Shown: positions 35,470 through 44,095 of the stretch, piece by piece
Layout: each line of letters starts with the position of its first letter
Numbering within the stretch: the first letter of the stretch is position 1
Assembly: GCF_039545795.1 (NCBI RefSeq)
Contig: NZ_CP154260.1
Location: 935,001-999,000 of the forward strand
Direction: 5' to 3'
Length of the DNA stretch: 64,000 nucleotides
Origin: Chitinophaga niabensis
Lineage (GTDB): Bacteria; Bacteroidota; Bacteroidia; Chitinophagales; Chitinophagaceae
The notes under the pieces: generated by a model
Seen by the model: the letters and a program-made list of their open reading frames with translations, nothing else
The model's database searches: none
Told to the model about the DNA's origin: nothing
Position numbers and translations under genes: made by a program

Positions 35470-37317
35470 TTACAGCCATGGTGTGTTCTGCGTCAGGTTT
35501 GGATTGCGGTCACGTTCACCGGGAGGTATCCTGAAGATGTAATTCTGCTGATACGTTCTTTGCGGTGTGTTCTGATAGTAACGTGTAACCTGTGCGCCAT
35601 AAGTATCCAGCCGCCAAACGCCCGCACTTCCGGGAGGGCCCCATACTCTTTCCAGTGCTCTCCACCTGCGGAGATCAAAGCCGCGCTGGCCTTCACCGAT
35701 CAGTTCAATAATCCTTTCCTGTTCAATTGCATTAAAAAATGCAGTTTTGTCCGCTGTTTTGGATGGCGCTAAAGGAGGAAGTTTTCCCCTGTAACGAACT
35801 TTATTTACCAGTGCAATAGCATCTGCCTGCGGCCCGTTCACTGCGTTGGTGGCTTCTGCATACATCAGGAATACATCTGCAAGGCGGATCACCGGCCATG
35901 CATATTCTCCATCACTACGGCCGGTACCACCATAGTTCCTCACGAACTTGCGGAAGATGTAACCGGAGTTCACGCCATCAGGGAAGGCCGTGGTATATTC
36001 TACACCGTCAATAGTGATCTTGGCACTGTTATTTTTGAATAAGAAAGGAAAGAAGCCGGTGGATTTGAGACTGGCCAGACCGATGAACATTTCAAAATCC
36101 CACATGATAGAGGCCTTCATCCGGTAATCCCTGTTAGCATAGCTCTGAGGATTTAATGCAGAATTAGGTAATGTTCTTGCACCTGGTGTAGTTACGTTCA
36201 TAGGGATCAGCGGTGTTGCAAAATCTCCTGTGATGGTAGACTGATAGCGGTCTGCAATTTCGTACCGGGGATGGATCCATAACTGGGAGTTCTCCTGTGT
36301 ACGGGTACCAAAATAACGCATCAGTTCTTCCCCCTGGCCGGTTCCTGTACCACCATGGGCAAAGGACATGATGATCTCTTTATCTCCGTTTGCAGCAGGC
36401 ATAAAGAGATGGAAATAATTGGGCAGTACATTGGCTTTGCCTAATGCATCAATTTCGCCGGGTTCACCATTTCTGAATAAGGTCAGGCCATAATCATTGA
36501 TCACTTTCCTGAAATCATCAGCGGCAGCAGTGTAGGCTGCAGTTGCAGTGGCTGCATTGGGTACAAAACCAGGCAGTTCCGGCCATCCGAAATTATTCCA
36601 GCTGGCCCAGTACAACAGGAGCTTGCCACGGAGGGCTAATGCAGCAGGTTTTGCAGCACGGCCCAACTGGGGAGAAACAACAGGCAGTTTATCAAATGCA
36701 TAGGCATAGTCCGCCATGATAGAATCTTTCACCTGCCCTATAGGTAAACGTGCAAGCGTTGCAACTTCGCTGTTATTGTTAACGGTTTTACCAATGTAAG
36801 GAACATCTCCATACATGGATATGAGTTTAAAGTAACACATACCGCGCAGCAATTTGGCCTCGCCTACAATCCTTTCCAGGTTAGGTTTTGACGTTTCACT
36901 GGCTGTTTCCAGCATAGTGTTCACATTGTCTATTACATAATTACAGCGGTTCACACCGGCATACAGGTAACGGTACATCTTATCCCATTTATCTCCATAG
37001 CCGGATACTTCATAAATACCCCCTGGTCCGTTGTAAGCATCACCGGCCCGCAGGTCTGTGGTACTTACTGCACCACCGCGCACTCTTACAAATTCACTAT
37101 TCCCTTCCATCATATAGTCACGGTCAAACACATAGCGCACATCTGAATAAGCGCCCATGAGGGCTGTAGTGGCATCCGCTTCTGTTTTCCAGAACTGATC
37201 GTAGGGAAGTTCTGTGGTAGGCACCTGGTCCAGCAGGTTTTTTACACAGCCGGTAGAAAGCATTGCCATGCTGGCAATTGCTCCCATCAGATATATTTTT
37301 ACAATTGATCTTTTCAT
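35470..37317 (-). CDS. SusD/RagB-like substrate-binding lipoprotein (PUL 2)
   Basis: Surface lipoprotein that binds glycan with the SusC barrel, 615 residues. Lipobox STGC, then VKNLLDQVPTTELPYDQFWKTEADATTALMGAYSD. Core blocks EAKLLRGMCYFKLISMYGDVPYI, YAWPVIRLADVFLMYAEATNAVNGP, and IEQERIIELIGEGQRGFDLRRW are typical. End: IPPGERDRNPNLTQNTPWL. Unlike the PUL 1 SusD, it has no large insertion before the ER..EL block. Start ATG at 37317, 11 bp after the susC stop. Confidence 0.95.
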   Translation of the reverse strand: MKRSIVKIYLMGAIASMAMLSTGCVKNLLDQVPTTELPYDQFWKTEADATTALMGAYSDVRYVFDRDYMMEGNSEFVRVRGGAVSTTDLRAGDAYNGPGGIYEVSGYGDKWDKMYRYLYAGVNRCNYVIDNVNTMLETASETSKPNLERIVGEAKLLRGMCYFKLISMYGDVPYIGKTVNNNSEVATLARLPIGQVKDSIMADYAYAFDKLPVVSPQLGRAAKPAALALRGKLLLYWASWNNFGWPELPGFVPNAATATAAYTAAADDFRKVINDYGLTLFRNGEPGEIDALGKANVLPNYFHLFMPAANGDKEIIMSFAHGGTGTGQGEELMRYFGTRTQENSQLWIHPRYEIADRYQSTITGDFATPLIPMNVTTPGARTLPNSALNPQSYANRDYRMKASIMWDFEMFIGLASLKSTGFFPFLFKNNSAKITIDGVEYTTAFPDGVNSGYIFRKFVRNYGGTGRSDGEYAWPVIRLADVFLMYAEATNAVNGPQADAIALVNKVRYRGKLPPLAPSKTADKTAFFNAIEQERIIELIGEGQRGFDLRRWRALERVWGPPGSAGVWRLDTYGAQVTRYYQNTPQRTYQQNYIFRIPPGERDRNPNLTQNTPWL

Positions 37318-37328
37318 AATAATAAATT

Positions 37329-40300
37329 TTAGAAACCCACATTAACACCTGCGGAATAGGATTTATTTACGGGATATGCATTACTCCTGTTACCTGATGC
37401 TTCAGGGTCCAGGCCGCGGTAATTGGTAATGGTGAGCAGATTCTCAGCAGAGCCAAAAATGCGGAAAGCGTTCACACCAATCCTTTTCAGTAAATGGCCG
37501 GGAAGCGTATAACCCAGTTGAATATTCTTTAAGCGGAGATAGGTCATATCATCCAGCCAGAAAGTAGTTTCCTCACGCGGAGCATTTCCTGACAGGCGTG
37601 GCAAGCTGCCGCCCCTGTTATCCAGTGACCATACATTATACCAATGGTCCCAGGTCCAGGCGTATCTTGATGCGGAGGGGCTGGTGTTATTGTAGTTATT
37701 GGTCACATAATCCTTACGGCCGGTTGCGCCTTGCCAGAGAAAAGCCAGATCAATACCTTTCCAGCCAACATTGGTGTTCAGTGCAAAGAAAGTAGTAGGC
37801 CTGTCCCGCTGAGTATTGGGATAGGCTTTCTTGTCTTCTGCAGTAATTCTGCCATCGCCGTTCAGGTCTTTACGAAGGATATCTCCGGGAGAGGCGTTTT
37901 GCGGAGTGGCATTGTAAACATCTTCCCATGTTTGCGCAATACCAATGTCCTCATACGTATATAAGAAGTGGTAAGGCAGATCAATGAAGGTAAAACCTTT
38001 ACCAAGGAACTCATTCCATTTTTCCAGTGTAGTGGAATTGTAGGAACCGTTCAGGTTGATACCATACCTGAAGCTTCCGATCTTATCTGACCAGGTGAGG
38101 TTTAATTCCACACCACGGTTGCGCAGGTTACCGATGTTTGTGCGGGGAGCAATATAAGCTCCGGAGATCAGTTCAGACAGATCTGTAGGCCTGTTCATAC
38201 CCGTTGTTAAACGGTTGTAATAGTCCAGTTCAGCAGTAAGCCTGTTGTTGAAGAATCCCAGGTCCAGCCCAAGATTGAACACGGTGTTGGTTTCCCAGCT
38301 TAAGTATGGGTTCACCAGCTTTCTGTTCACCAATCCTTTTGCAATGTTGCCATCTATCATGTAGTGGCCATCTCCCAGGGTTTGTTGCTGTTCATATCTG
38401 CCTACGCCGCTGTTATTACCCAGCGAGCCATAGGATGCTCTGAGTTTACCATTGCTGAGGATGTTCTCTGTATATTGTTTAATGAAATTTTCTTCCGTAA
38501 AGCGCCATCCCACCGCAACAGAGGGGAAGAAGCCATATTGGCTGCCAGGCTGGAATTTGGAAGAACCATCATAACGTGCATTGAATTCAAACAGGTATTT
38601 TTCAAAAGCAGTATAATTAAAACGGCCGATATAAGAGCGGAGTCCTTCCGTGCTGGAATTACCGTTTGCACTCTGGATCTGTGTAAGTGCCGCATCCACT
38701 TCATGTAAGGTGTTGTGCAACCTGTCGTTCCGGGAACTGCCCTGGTAGCGGTCAAACCAGTATTCTTCACTATATACCACCATGGCTTTTATCTCATGGT
38801 TTTTGGCGATTGTTTTTTCATAATTGAGCGAAGAGGTCATCATGGATTTATACCCCGTATTGGTAAAATTACCCACACCGGCATTTTCTCCCACATAGAT
38901 GCGTGTACCGGGTTGACCGGTCTGGAAGTTGAAAGCCCTGTTAGGCGTATTCGCATTCCAGCGGAACTGGTTGTAATAATTGAGTGCATATTCCACCTTT
39001 GCCGTGAGCCCTTTGATGGGAGACCAGTCTATGAACACATTACCATTGGCACCTTGCCTGTCCTGCCGGTTAAGGGTATTCTGGTATACCGTGTATGGAT
39101 TGTATGCCTGGGCATCTTCATTATAACCCATTACCCCGCCATAAAAACCTGTTTTAGGATCATAGGGTGTGATACCAGCAATCGCATACTGAAGGTCAAA
39201 ACCGGCTGTATTGGAGGCGTTGTCATCTGTAAAACCATCTTCCAGTGCAAAAACGAATTTTGTCCAGCTGCCATTGAAGCGTACACCCACGTTCATGTTC
39301 TTGCGCAGTTTGTAGTCGTAGTTGAAACGTGCATTGTAACGTTTAAAATCGTTGTTGATCTGCAGGCCTTTTTCATCCATTACACCCACTGAGAAGAAGA
39401 AGTTGGAATTCTCTCCTCCGCCGGCAGCAGAAATATTGTAGTTCTGTAAATTACCATCGCGGGTAATGATATCCCACCAGTCTGTATTGGGGTATCTCAG
39501 TGGATCTATCATACTCATGGCCATCCATTGGTCGATGGTGCCATCCTTAAAGTTCCACAGCGCGCGTGCCGTGTTAACAGCTGCCTGCCTTTGGTGCATG
39601 GTGAGCCCGCGTGCATAATCAGCCATGAAGGAATATGCTTTGGTTGGTTTGGTTACTGCAATAGATCCGCTTAGGTTGAGCTGTGTTTTTTTCAGGCCCT
39701 TACCGGATTTGGTGGTGATAAGGATTACACCATTCGCGGCACGGGAACCATATACAGAAGCAGAGGTGGCATCTTTCAAAACAGAAATGCTTTCAATATC
39801 ATTAATATTCACCAGGTTGATGTCCACATCCGGCATACCATCCACTACTACCAGCGGATTGGCATTATTCACTGTACCTAAACCACGGATCATGAGGGAT
39901 GCACCATTGCGGCCCGCCATACCTGTAGATGTACTAACTGCCAAACCAGGTACCAGTCCCGACAGGGCAGAAGAGGCGTTCGGTAATGCACGGCTGGTGA
40001 TGGCTTCATCTACTTTCACTGCAGAAACAGCACCCACCATGTTCACTTTCTTTTGTGTACCATAACCTACTACCACTACTTCTCCCAGTGCTTTCTGGTC
40101 AAAAGACATTTGGATATCTACTCCTTTAAAATTGGAATAAGCCTGTTCCTGTTTGGCATAACCGATAAAAGTAAATTCAAGGACACCGGAAGCGGCAGCA
40201 ACCTTCAGTGAATAGAATCCGCTGGCATCTGTAACAGTGCCTTGTTTACTTCCTTTTAATGTTACCGTTACTCCGGGTAAAGGTGCTTTGGATTCATCTG

Positions 40301-40469
40301 TAACGCGACCGCGGAGTTCGCGGGTTTCCTGTTGGTAATAGGTAGAAGTGGAGGTGGTCCTGTTCGCCGATGCTGCTGTGGATAAGCATGTCACAGGTAT
40401 CCAGGCTAAATATATCCACCGGATACGCAGCCAACCGGGAGTTGGACAGAGTTGTAAATAATCTGACAT
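37329..40469 (-). CDS. SusC-like TonB-linked outer membrane transporter (PUL 2)
   Basis: Outer-membrane oligosaccharide importer, 1046 residues. Carboxypeptidase-like domain (LRGRVTDESKAPLPGVTVTLKGSKQGTVTD), TonB-box-like LGEVVVVGYGTQKKVNMVGAV, plug (SGLVPGLAVSTSTGMAGRNGASLMIRGLGTVNNANPLVVVDG; DATSASVYGSRAANGVILITTKSG), barrel ending YSAGVNVGF. The N-terminus (MSDYLQLCPTPGWLRIRWIYLAWIPV) has a long polar lead before the hydrophobic stretch, unusual for a signal peptide; no other ATG fits better. First gene of its operon. Confidence 0.95.
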   Translation of the reverse strand: MSDYLQLCPTPGWLRIRWIYLAWIPVTCLSTAASANRTTSTSTYYQQETRELRGRVTDESKAPLPGVTVTLKGSKQGTVTDASGFYSLKVAAASGVLEFTFIGYAKQEQAYSNFKGVDIQMSFDQKALGEVVVVGYGTQKKVNMVGAVSAVKVDEAITSRALPNASSALSGLVPGLAVSTSTGMAGRNGASLMIRGLGTVNNANPLVVVDGMPDVDINLVNINDIESISVLKDATSASVYGSRAANGVILITTKSGKGLKKTQLNLSGSIAVTKPTKAYSFMADYARGLTMHQRQAAVNTARALWNFKDGTIDQWMAMSMIDPLRYPNTDWWDIITRDGNLQNYNISAAGGGENSNFFFSVGVMDEKGLQINNDFKRYNARFNYDYKLRKNMNVGVRFNGSWTKFVFALEDGFTDDNASNTAGFDLQYAIAGITPYDPKTGFYGGVMGYNEDAQAYNPYTVYQNTLNRQDRQGANGNVFIDWSPIKGLTAKVEYALNYYNQFRWNANTPNRAFNFQTGQPGTRIYVGENAGVGNFTNTGYKSMMTSSLNYEKTIAKNHEIKAMVVYSEEYWFDRYQGSSRNDRLHNTLHEVDAALTQIQSANGNSSTEGLRSYIGRFNYTAFEKYLFEFNARYDGSSKFQPGSQYGFFPSVAVGWRFTEENFIKQYTENILSNGKLRASYGSLGNNSGVGRYEQQQTLGDGHYMIDGNIAKGLVNRKLVNPYLSWETNTVFNLGLDLGFFNNRLTAELDYYNRLTTGMNRPTDLSELISGAYIAPRTNIGNLRNRGVELNLTWSDKIGSFRYGINLNGSYNSTTLEKWNEFLGKGFTFIDLPYHFLYTYEDIGIAQTWEDVYNATPQNASPGDILRKDLNGDGRITAEDKKAYPNTQRDRPTTFFALNTNVGWKGIDLAFLWQGATGRKDYVTNNYNNTSPSASRYAWTWDHWYNVWSLDNRGGSLPRLSGNAPREETTFWLDDMTYLRLKNIQLGYTLPGHLLKRIGVNAFRIFGSAENLLTITNYRGLDPEASGNRSNAYPVNKSYSAGVNVGF

Positions 40470-40555
40470 AACGCTTTATTTAAAGTGAGGCAAGAAATGG
40501 AATATCCTGGGCGAGATCACTCAGCCCTGGGAACAAATAATAAGAACCACATATA

Positions 40556-40569
40556 TGCAAACGATTGCA
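40556..40569. promoter_or_regulatory. Candidate operator TGCAAACGATTGCA
   Basis: Dyad with perfect TGCAA/TTGCA arms around an ACGA centre, in the presumed susC leader. It shares CRATTGC and a CG centre with the site at 40730. CG-centred dyads with AA..TT flanks are typical of LacI-family operators, though an AraC protein using CGATTGC as a direct repeat is also possible. Confidence 0.5.
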
Positions 40570-40729
40570 TTATGCGGCAGTTTTTTAGCTATTCTTTGTT
40601 TTTGAATTCATCGTGGGAATAATGTTGTTTTTGGTTTGTGGAATTTGTTTAGTTCACTTCCTGGTATTGATTTTGGCTTGCTACCTGGTCCTCGATTTAA
40701 TGACCTGAAACAAAAGTATATAAAAAAAA

Positions 40730-40739
40730 CAATCGATTG
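40730..40739. promoter_or_regulatory. Candidate operator CAATCGATTG
   Basis: Perfect 10-bp palindrome, followed by C as in the 40556 site (CGATTGC common to both). It lies 11 bp upstream of the -7-like box TACTTTTG on the minus strand, in the place of the missing -33 element. Confidence 0.5.
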
Positions 40740-40833
40740 CTCTTTTTTGCCTTAAAATAATAGTATTTTCAGAGTAAGGGTAGTAAGTACACTTACTGGC
40801 ACATTGGTAAGCAGATATGTATAATGAAAGACG

Positions 40834-41799
40834 TTAAGCTTTTTTCTTCCGTAATACCCTGTATTGTTCGGGCGACATGTCCATGAGTTTTTTGAACAAA
40901 CGGGAAAAATAATAGGGATCATCATAGCCGATGGCTTTGGCGATATCCTTGATCTTAATGGTGGCATCATAGAGCAACTGGCAGGCCTTCTGTAGTTTGA
41001 GATGAATTAAATAATCGATGGGAGACATGCCGGTTGCTTTTTTAAATAAGTTGGAGAAATGAGAGGTCGATAATTTGTGGCGGGCAGCCAGGTCTTCTAC
41101 TGTTACTTTCAGGTCCAGGTTATTGCGCATGAACAGGATGCTTTCGGTGATCAGGTCCGGTTCTTTTTCGCTCTTTTGTTCCTCATGTTTTTCAGGATAG
41201 AGAAAAGTAGCCAGGAAGTAGGGTAGGCAGAAGTTGGCGTTGGTAAGATTATCTTTACTATACCCCATTTCCAGGCTCTGGTACATGTCTTCCCAGATCT
41301 TAATAGACTTTTCGTTAAAGGCAATATCTTTTGGCCCGTCCTTCTCTGTGATCTTAAGAGAGGCATTGAAGGTCTGCATGTCCTTGCCGCTGTAATGTAC
41401 CCAGTAGATGGTCCATGGATCATCTGCATCTGCACCATAGCGCATGTATTGCGTAGTGGCAGGGATCTGGATGAACTGCCCCGGCCCAACATGGTATTGT
41501 TTGTTGCCAATGATATACCAGCCCTTTCCTCGCAGGCAATAGATGAGGATATTATCTGCACAGCCTTTCCTGCGTTCCCTGTAATGATAGGCGGCTTTAG
41601 GAAAATACCCTATATGCGTGATGTAGATCTGTGTAACAGGTGTATTGTTCTTATGGATGATATCGGGCAGGCTGATCAGCTTCTGACCTTCAAATCCATC
41701 TTTCTTTTTTTGCACAATAGTGTTCAATTGACTCACTGTTTCGTCTAAAATAGCAAAAAACTCAGATAATGGTCCTGAAAGTAAGGTTGATCCTGCCAC
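40834..41799 (-). CDS. AraC-family transcriptional regulator (likely PUL 2 regulator)
   Basis: Cytosolic regulator with an N-terminal cupin-type AraC_binding domain (ITHIGYFPKAAYHYRERRKGCADNILIYCLRGKGWYIIG; GPGQFIQIPATTQYMRYGAD) and two C-terminal HTH motifs (VTVEDLAARHKLSTSHFSNLFKKATGMSPIDYLI; IKDIAKAIGYDDPYYFSRLFKK..MSPEQYR). There is no ATG near the start: GTG 41799 overlaps the alkB end by 38 bp, and GTG 41736 gives a 300-residue form. Either is possible. Positioned just upstream of susC on the same strand, so it probably senses a sugar released from the PUL 2 substrate. Confidence 0.85.
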   Translation of the reverse strand: MAGSTLLSGPLSEFFAILDETVSQLNTIVQKKKDGFEGQKLISLPDIIHKNNTPVTQIYITHIGYFPKAAYHYRERRKGCADNILIYCLRGKGWYIIGNKQYHVGPGQFIQIPATTQYMRYGADADDPWTIYWVHYSGKDMQTFNASLKITEKDGPKDIAFNEKSIKIWEDMYQSLEMGYSKDNLTNANFCLPYFLATFLYPEKHEEQKSEKEPDLITESILFMRNNLDLKVTVEDLAARHKLSTSHFSNLFKKATGMSPIDYLIHLKLQKACQLLYDATIKIKDIAKAIGYDDPYYFSRLFKKLMDMSPEQYRVLRKKKA

Positions 41800-42349
41800 C
41801 GGTAATTTTCAGTTCTTTGGGAATGCTATGGTACCAGTTATGTTGTGTGGTACCTTTCATGAGCAGAAAACTGCCGTGTGTAAGCAGGATCTTTGTGCGG
41901 AGGTCTTTATGGAGGCGGTGTTTCAGGTGGAAGTGCCTCGCGGTACCAAAACTCACAGAACCAATAACAGGGTTATTGCCCAGTTCTTTTTCATTATCCC
42001 GGTGCCAGCCCATACTGTCCTTTCCATCCCTGTAATAATTGAGTAATACGCTGGTGAAGGTATGGGCGGCGATTTCTTCTATTCTTGTTTTGATCATCAG
42101 TAGTTCCGGCGTCCATGCGTGTGGTGTCATCGTAATGCCGGTGTAGCTGTAGGCTTTATCTGCATCGCCATACCAGGCGGTGAGGCGGGGTTGCATGATC
42201 TCTTTGCCCATGATGAACACGGGTTCTTGTTTCCATTGGATATTTTCTATCAATGCTGAAAAGAGCTGATCACTTTCTTCCGGGGAGAATAATGCCGGAT
42301 AGAAATAAACTTCTCCATCAGCGGGTATCAGGTTTGCTGGTCCTTCCAT
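41762..42349 (-). CDS. alkB: AlkB-family 2-oxoglutarate/Fe(II) dioxygenase
   Basis: Oxidative demethylase that repairs alkylated bases in DNA or RNA, 195 residues. Double-stranded beta-helix with the metal triad HRD (His116, Asp118 in WHRDNE) and His174 in WYHSIPK, and 2-oxoglutarate-binding arginines in GGRINLTFR. Substrate region YSYTG...PELL, LLNYYRDGKDSMGWH typical of AlkB/ALKBH2-like enzymes. Overlaps the upstream Ada-type zinc-domain gene by 22 bp, forming an alkylation-repair operon. The AraC gene may begin inside its 3' end. Confidence 0.93.
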   Translation of the reverse strand: MEGPANLIPADGEVYFYPALFSPEESDQLFSALIENIQWKQEPVFIMGKEIMQPRLTAWYGDADKAYSYTGITMTPHAWTPELLMIKTRIEEIAAHTFTSVLLNYYRDGKDSMGWHRDNEKELGNNPVIGSVSFGTARHFHLKHRLHKDLRTKILLTHGSFLLMKGTTQHNWYHSIPKELKITGGRINLTFRTII

Positions 42350-42570
42350 TGTTTATATTTTTGAGGCAGGCAGTTACCGCAGGGTCTGTATCCTTCGGCT
42401 ATGGCTTCCTTTTCATCTTTAAAAAACACACGGTTCTCTTTTTTCATCCTTTTACCGGAGGAACAGCTGAGAAGGCCGTATATTTTTGCTTTCTTATAAC
42501 CACCCAGGGTTATTTCCCCTTTCCGGATGAGCTCACCCAGTTTATTTTCTATGGCTGTATGGTGTAGCAT
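42328..42570 (-). CDS. Stand-alone Ada-type metal-binding domain protein
   Basis: An 80-residue protein that is essentially the N-terminal zinc domain of Ada: IYGLLSCSSGKRMKKENRVFFKDEKEA, then EGYRPCGNC. E. coli Ada uses four cysteines for zinc, one being the methyl acceptor. Here only Cys36, Cys64 and Cys67 are visible, and the position aligning near Ada Cys38 is not cysteine. It may bind metal or DNA without accepting methyl groups. Its 22-bp overlap with alkB argues for a shared role in alkylation damage. No other Ada domains (AraC, methyltransferase) are present. Confidence 0.82.
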   Translation of the reverse strand: MLHHTAIENKLGELIRKGEITLGGYKKAKIYGLLSCSSGKRMKKENRVFFKDEKEAIAEGYRPCGNCLPQKYKQWKDQQT

Positions 42571-42616
42571 AAGGCAAAGATAGGTGTCCTTTTTAACCTG
42601 TTAAACCCGGAACTTG

Positions 42617-43189
42617 CTATGCTTGATCAGGCTCCTTTTTAAGGAAATACATCTTATAACCCAGGTCTAATTCCCCGTAGATCTGGAACCCGTAGCGCTC
42701 ATACCAGGGGAGGTTCTTTACCATAGAGGTTTCCAGGTAGATGGGCCTGGTGCTGTGCGCAATAATACTTTCGAGCAGTTTACTGCCTATGCCGGCATGA
42801 TGATGATCAGGGTCTACACCAATGAACCAGATGTAGGTCATGGTGGTCTTGGGTTTTATCTGATCTATCTTCGCTTCCCTGTCTAATACCTTTTTTGCAT
42901 TCCTGATCCCAACACTCTGCACCAATAGTTTAAGGTCCAGAAGCAGGGTTTTGAGGGTCGTCCTTTTTTTCTCCGGGTATAAGATCAGCGCGGCTGCTTT
43001 CCTGTCTTCTGATATAAAAACTTCTCCAAACAGGAAGCAGAGTTCAAAAGAGTAATCCATCAGGGCCCGGATCCTGCGCATCTTTTTATGATCCTGTTGC
43101 ACAATGTAGTTAACACTATTGTTGGTGGCGAAGGAGCGGGTGAGTATGTCGGTTACCTGTTGCTTGTCTTGTCGGGTGGCCTTTAGCAT
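42617..43189 (-). CDS. GNAT-family N-acetyltransferase
   Basis: Cytosolic acetyltransferase of 190 residues. Motif A YIWFIGVDPDHHHAGIGSKLLESII carries the acetyl-CoA loop (HHAGIG), and motif B IYLETSMVKNLPWYERYGFQIYGE follows. Start is ATG 43189; an in-frame TTG lies at 43204. Divergent from a small secreted protein. The substrate is not evident. Confidence 0.88.
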   Translation of the reverse strand: MLKATRQDKQQVTDILTRSFATNNSVNYIVQQDHKKMRRIRALMDYSFELCFLFGEVFISEDRKAAALILYPEKKRTTLKTLLLDLKLLVQSVGIRNAKKVLDREAKIDQIKPKTTMTYIWFIGVDPDHHHAGIGSKLLESIIAHSTRPIYLETSMVKNLPWYERYGFQIYGELDLGYKMYFLKKEPDQA

Positions 43190-43294
43190 GTTTAAATTTA
43201 ACAAATCCTTGTAAACTGCCGCATGAACTTTGCTGTTGAATTGTTATGATTTACGGCGGCATTTCTTTTTAACTAACAATTTAAAAAACAGGAA

Positions 43295-43858
43295 ATGAAA
43301 AAGGTAGTATTGTTAATCGCCGTAGTGATGGCGGCGGGTTCCTTACAGGCACAAAACACCATTGCCATGGTGGGTAAGGACAAGAAGGAGATCAGAAAAG
43401 AAAGACATGAAAAACGGGTGGCTTTAAGAGCGTTGGAAGGCAGGGAAGTTAGTTACCAATCTAAAGAAAAGTTCGCTTTCGATTTTGGCAATGTGCAGGA
43501 TGTACAATGGGTAAGGTCGGGATTTTATGATGAAGCTACTTTCACTAACCAGGATGGGAGGAAAACAACCGCTTATTATGACATTACTTCGCAGCTGGTA
43601 GGGACTACTTCGCCCCGCGAATTCAGTGATCTGCCCATGAGTGCGCAGAAGTATATAAAGAAACATTACCAGAACTATGAAGGTGCGCCTGTGCTGATGT
43701 TTGACGACAATGAAGCCAACGATACCGATATGCTGCTGTATGGGACGCAGTTTGATGATGAAGATATCTATTTCATTGAAGTACGGGATGGTGTTAAAAC
43801 TGATGTGCTGAGAGTGGCGCTGGATGGAACGGTTGCTTTGTTTAGGGAATTGAAATGA
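43295..43858 (+). CDS. Secreted protein of unknown function, PepSY-like
   Basis: A 187-residue protein with a signal peptide (MKKVVLLIAVVMAAGSLQAQ) and a Lys/Arg/Glu-rich segment (30-50). The rest reads NVQDVQWVRSGFYDEATFTNQDGRKTTAYYDITSQLVGTT ... LPMSAQKYIKKHYQNYE, a pattern of tryptophan, tyrosine and DGR seen in PepSY-like/beta-lactamase-inhibitor-like periplasmic proteins of Bacteroidota. I do not recognise a catalytic motif. Divergent from the acetyltransferase. A terminator lies about 145 bp further on; 43859-44001 shows no coding frame that I trust. Confidence 0.6.
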   Translation: MKKVVLLIAVVMAAGSLQAQNTIAMVGKDKKEIRKERHEKRVALRALEGREVSYQSKEKFAFDFGNVQDVQWVRSGFYDEATFTNQDGRKTTAYYDITSQLVGTTSPREFSDLPMSAQKYIKKHYQNYEGAPVLMFDDNEANDTDMLLYGTQFDDEDIYFIEVRDGVKTDVLRVALDGTVALFRELK

Positions 43859-44001
43859 GGTTGTTTAGAAACTTAAGTGAGTTTGTTTAAAGAATCCGGG
43901 ATAAGTGTTGCTTTGCTTATGAACCTCACATAAAGTGTGATTCCTTTAATTTAAGGAGTTCTGATAAAGTTTCATATAAAGAGTCCAATTATTTTAGATA
44001 G

Positions 44002-44029
44002 AAAGGCCTCCCGAAAGGGGGCCTTTTTT
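44002..44029 (+). terminator. Rho-independent terminator
   Basis: AAAGGCCTCC, loop CGAAA, GGGGGCCTTT with one G-T pair, then TTTTT. Ends the small secreted protein transcript. Confidence 0.85.
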
Positions 44030-44095
44030 ATTTTATTTGGCAGATAATTCCCTCCTCCTTAAATTTGCGTAACCAGTTACGTAATTGTATACACA

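Larger units (their letters stand above)
40470..40833. other. 364-bp intergenic region between susC (PUL 2) and the AraC gene
   Basis: No convincing coding frame. On the minus strand it holds a -7-like box TACTTTTG (40718-40711) with no good TTTG -33 box, two CG-centred dyads described separately, and an A/T-rich stretch. If this promoter is used, susC has a leader of roughly 235 bases, long enough for further regulation, but I see no riboswitch class that I recognise. Confidence 0.6.

Noticed and set aside
40782..40797. AGTAAGTACACTTACT palindrome after the AraC gene
   Set aside because: Perfect short dyad but no T-run; could be a weak terminator or chance, not supported enough to call.
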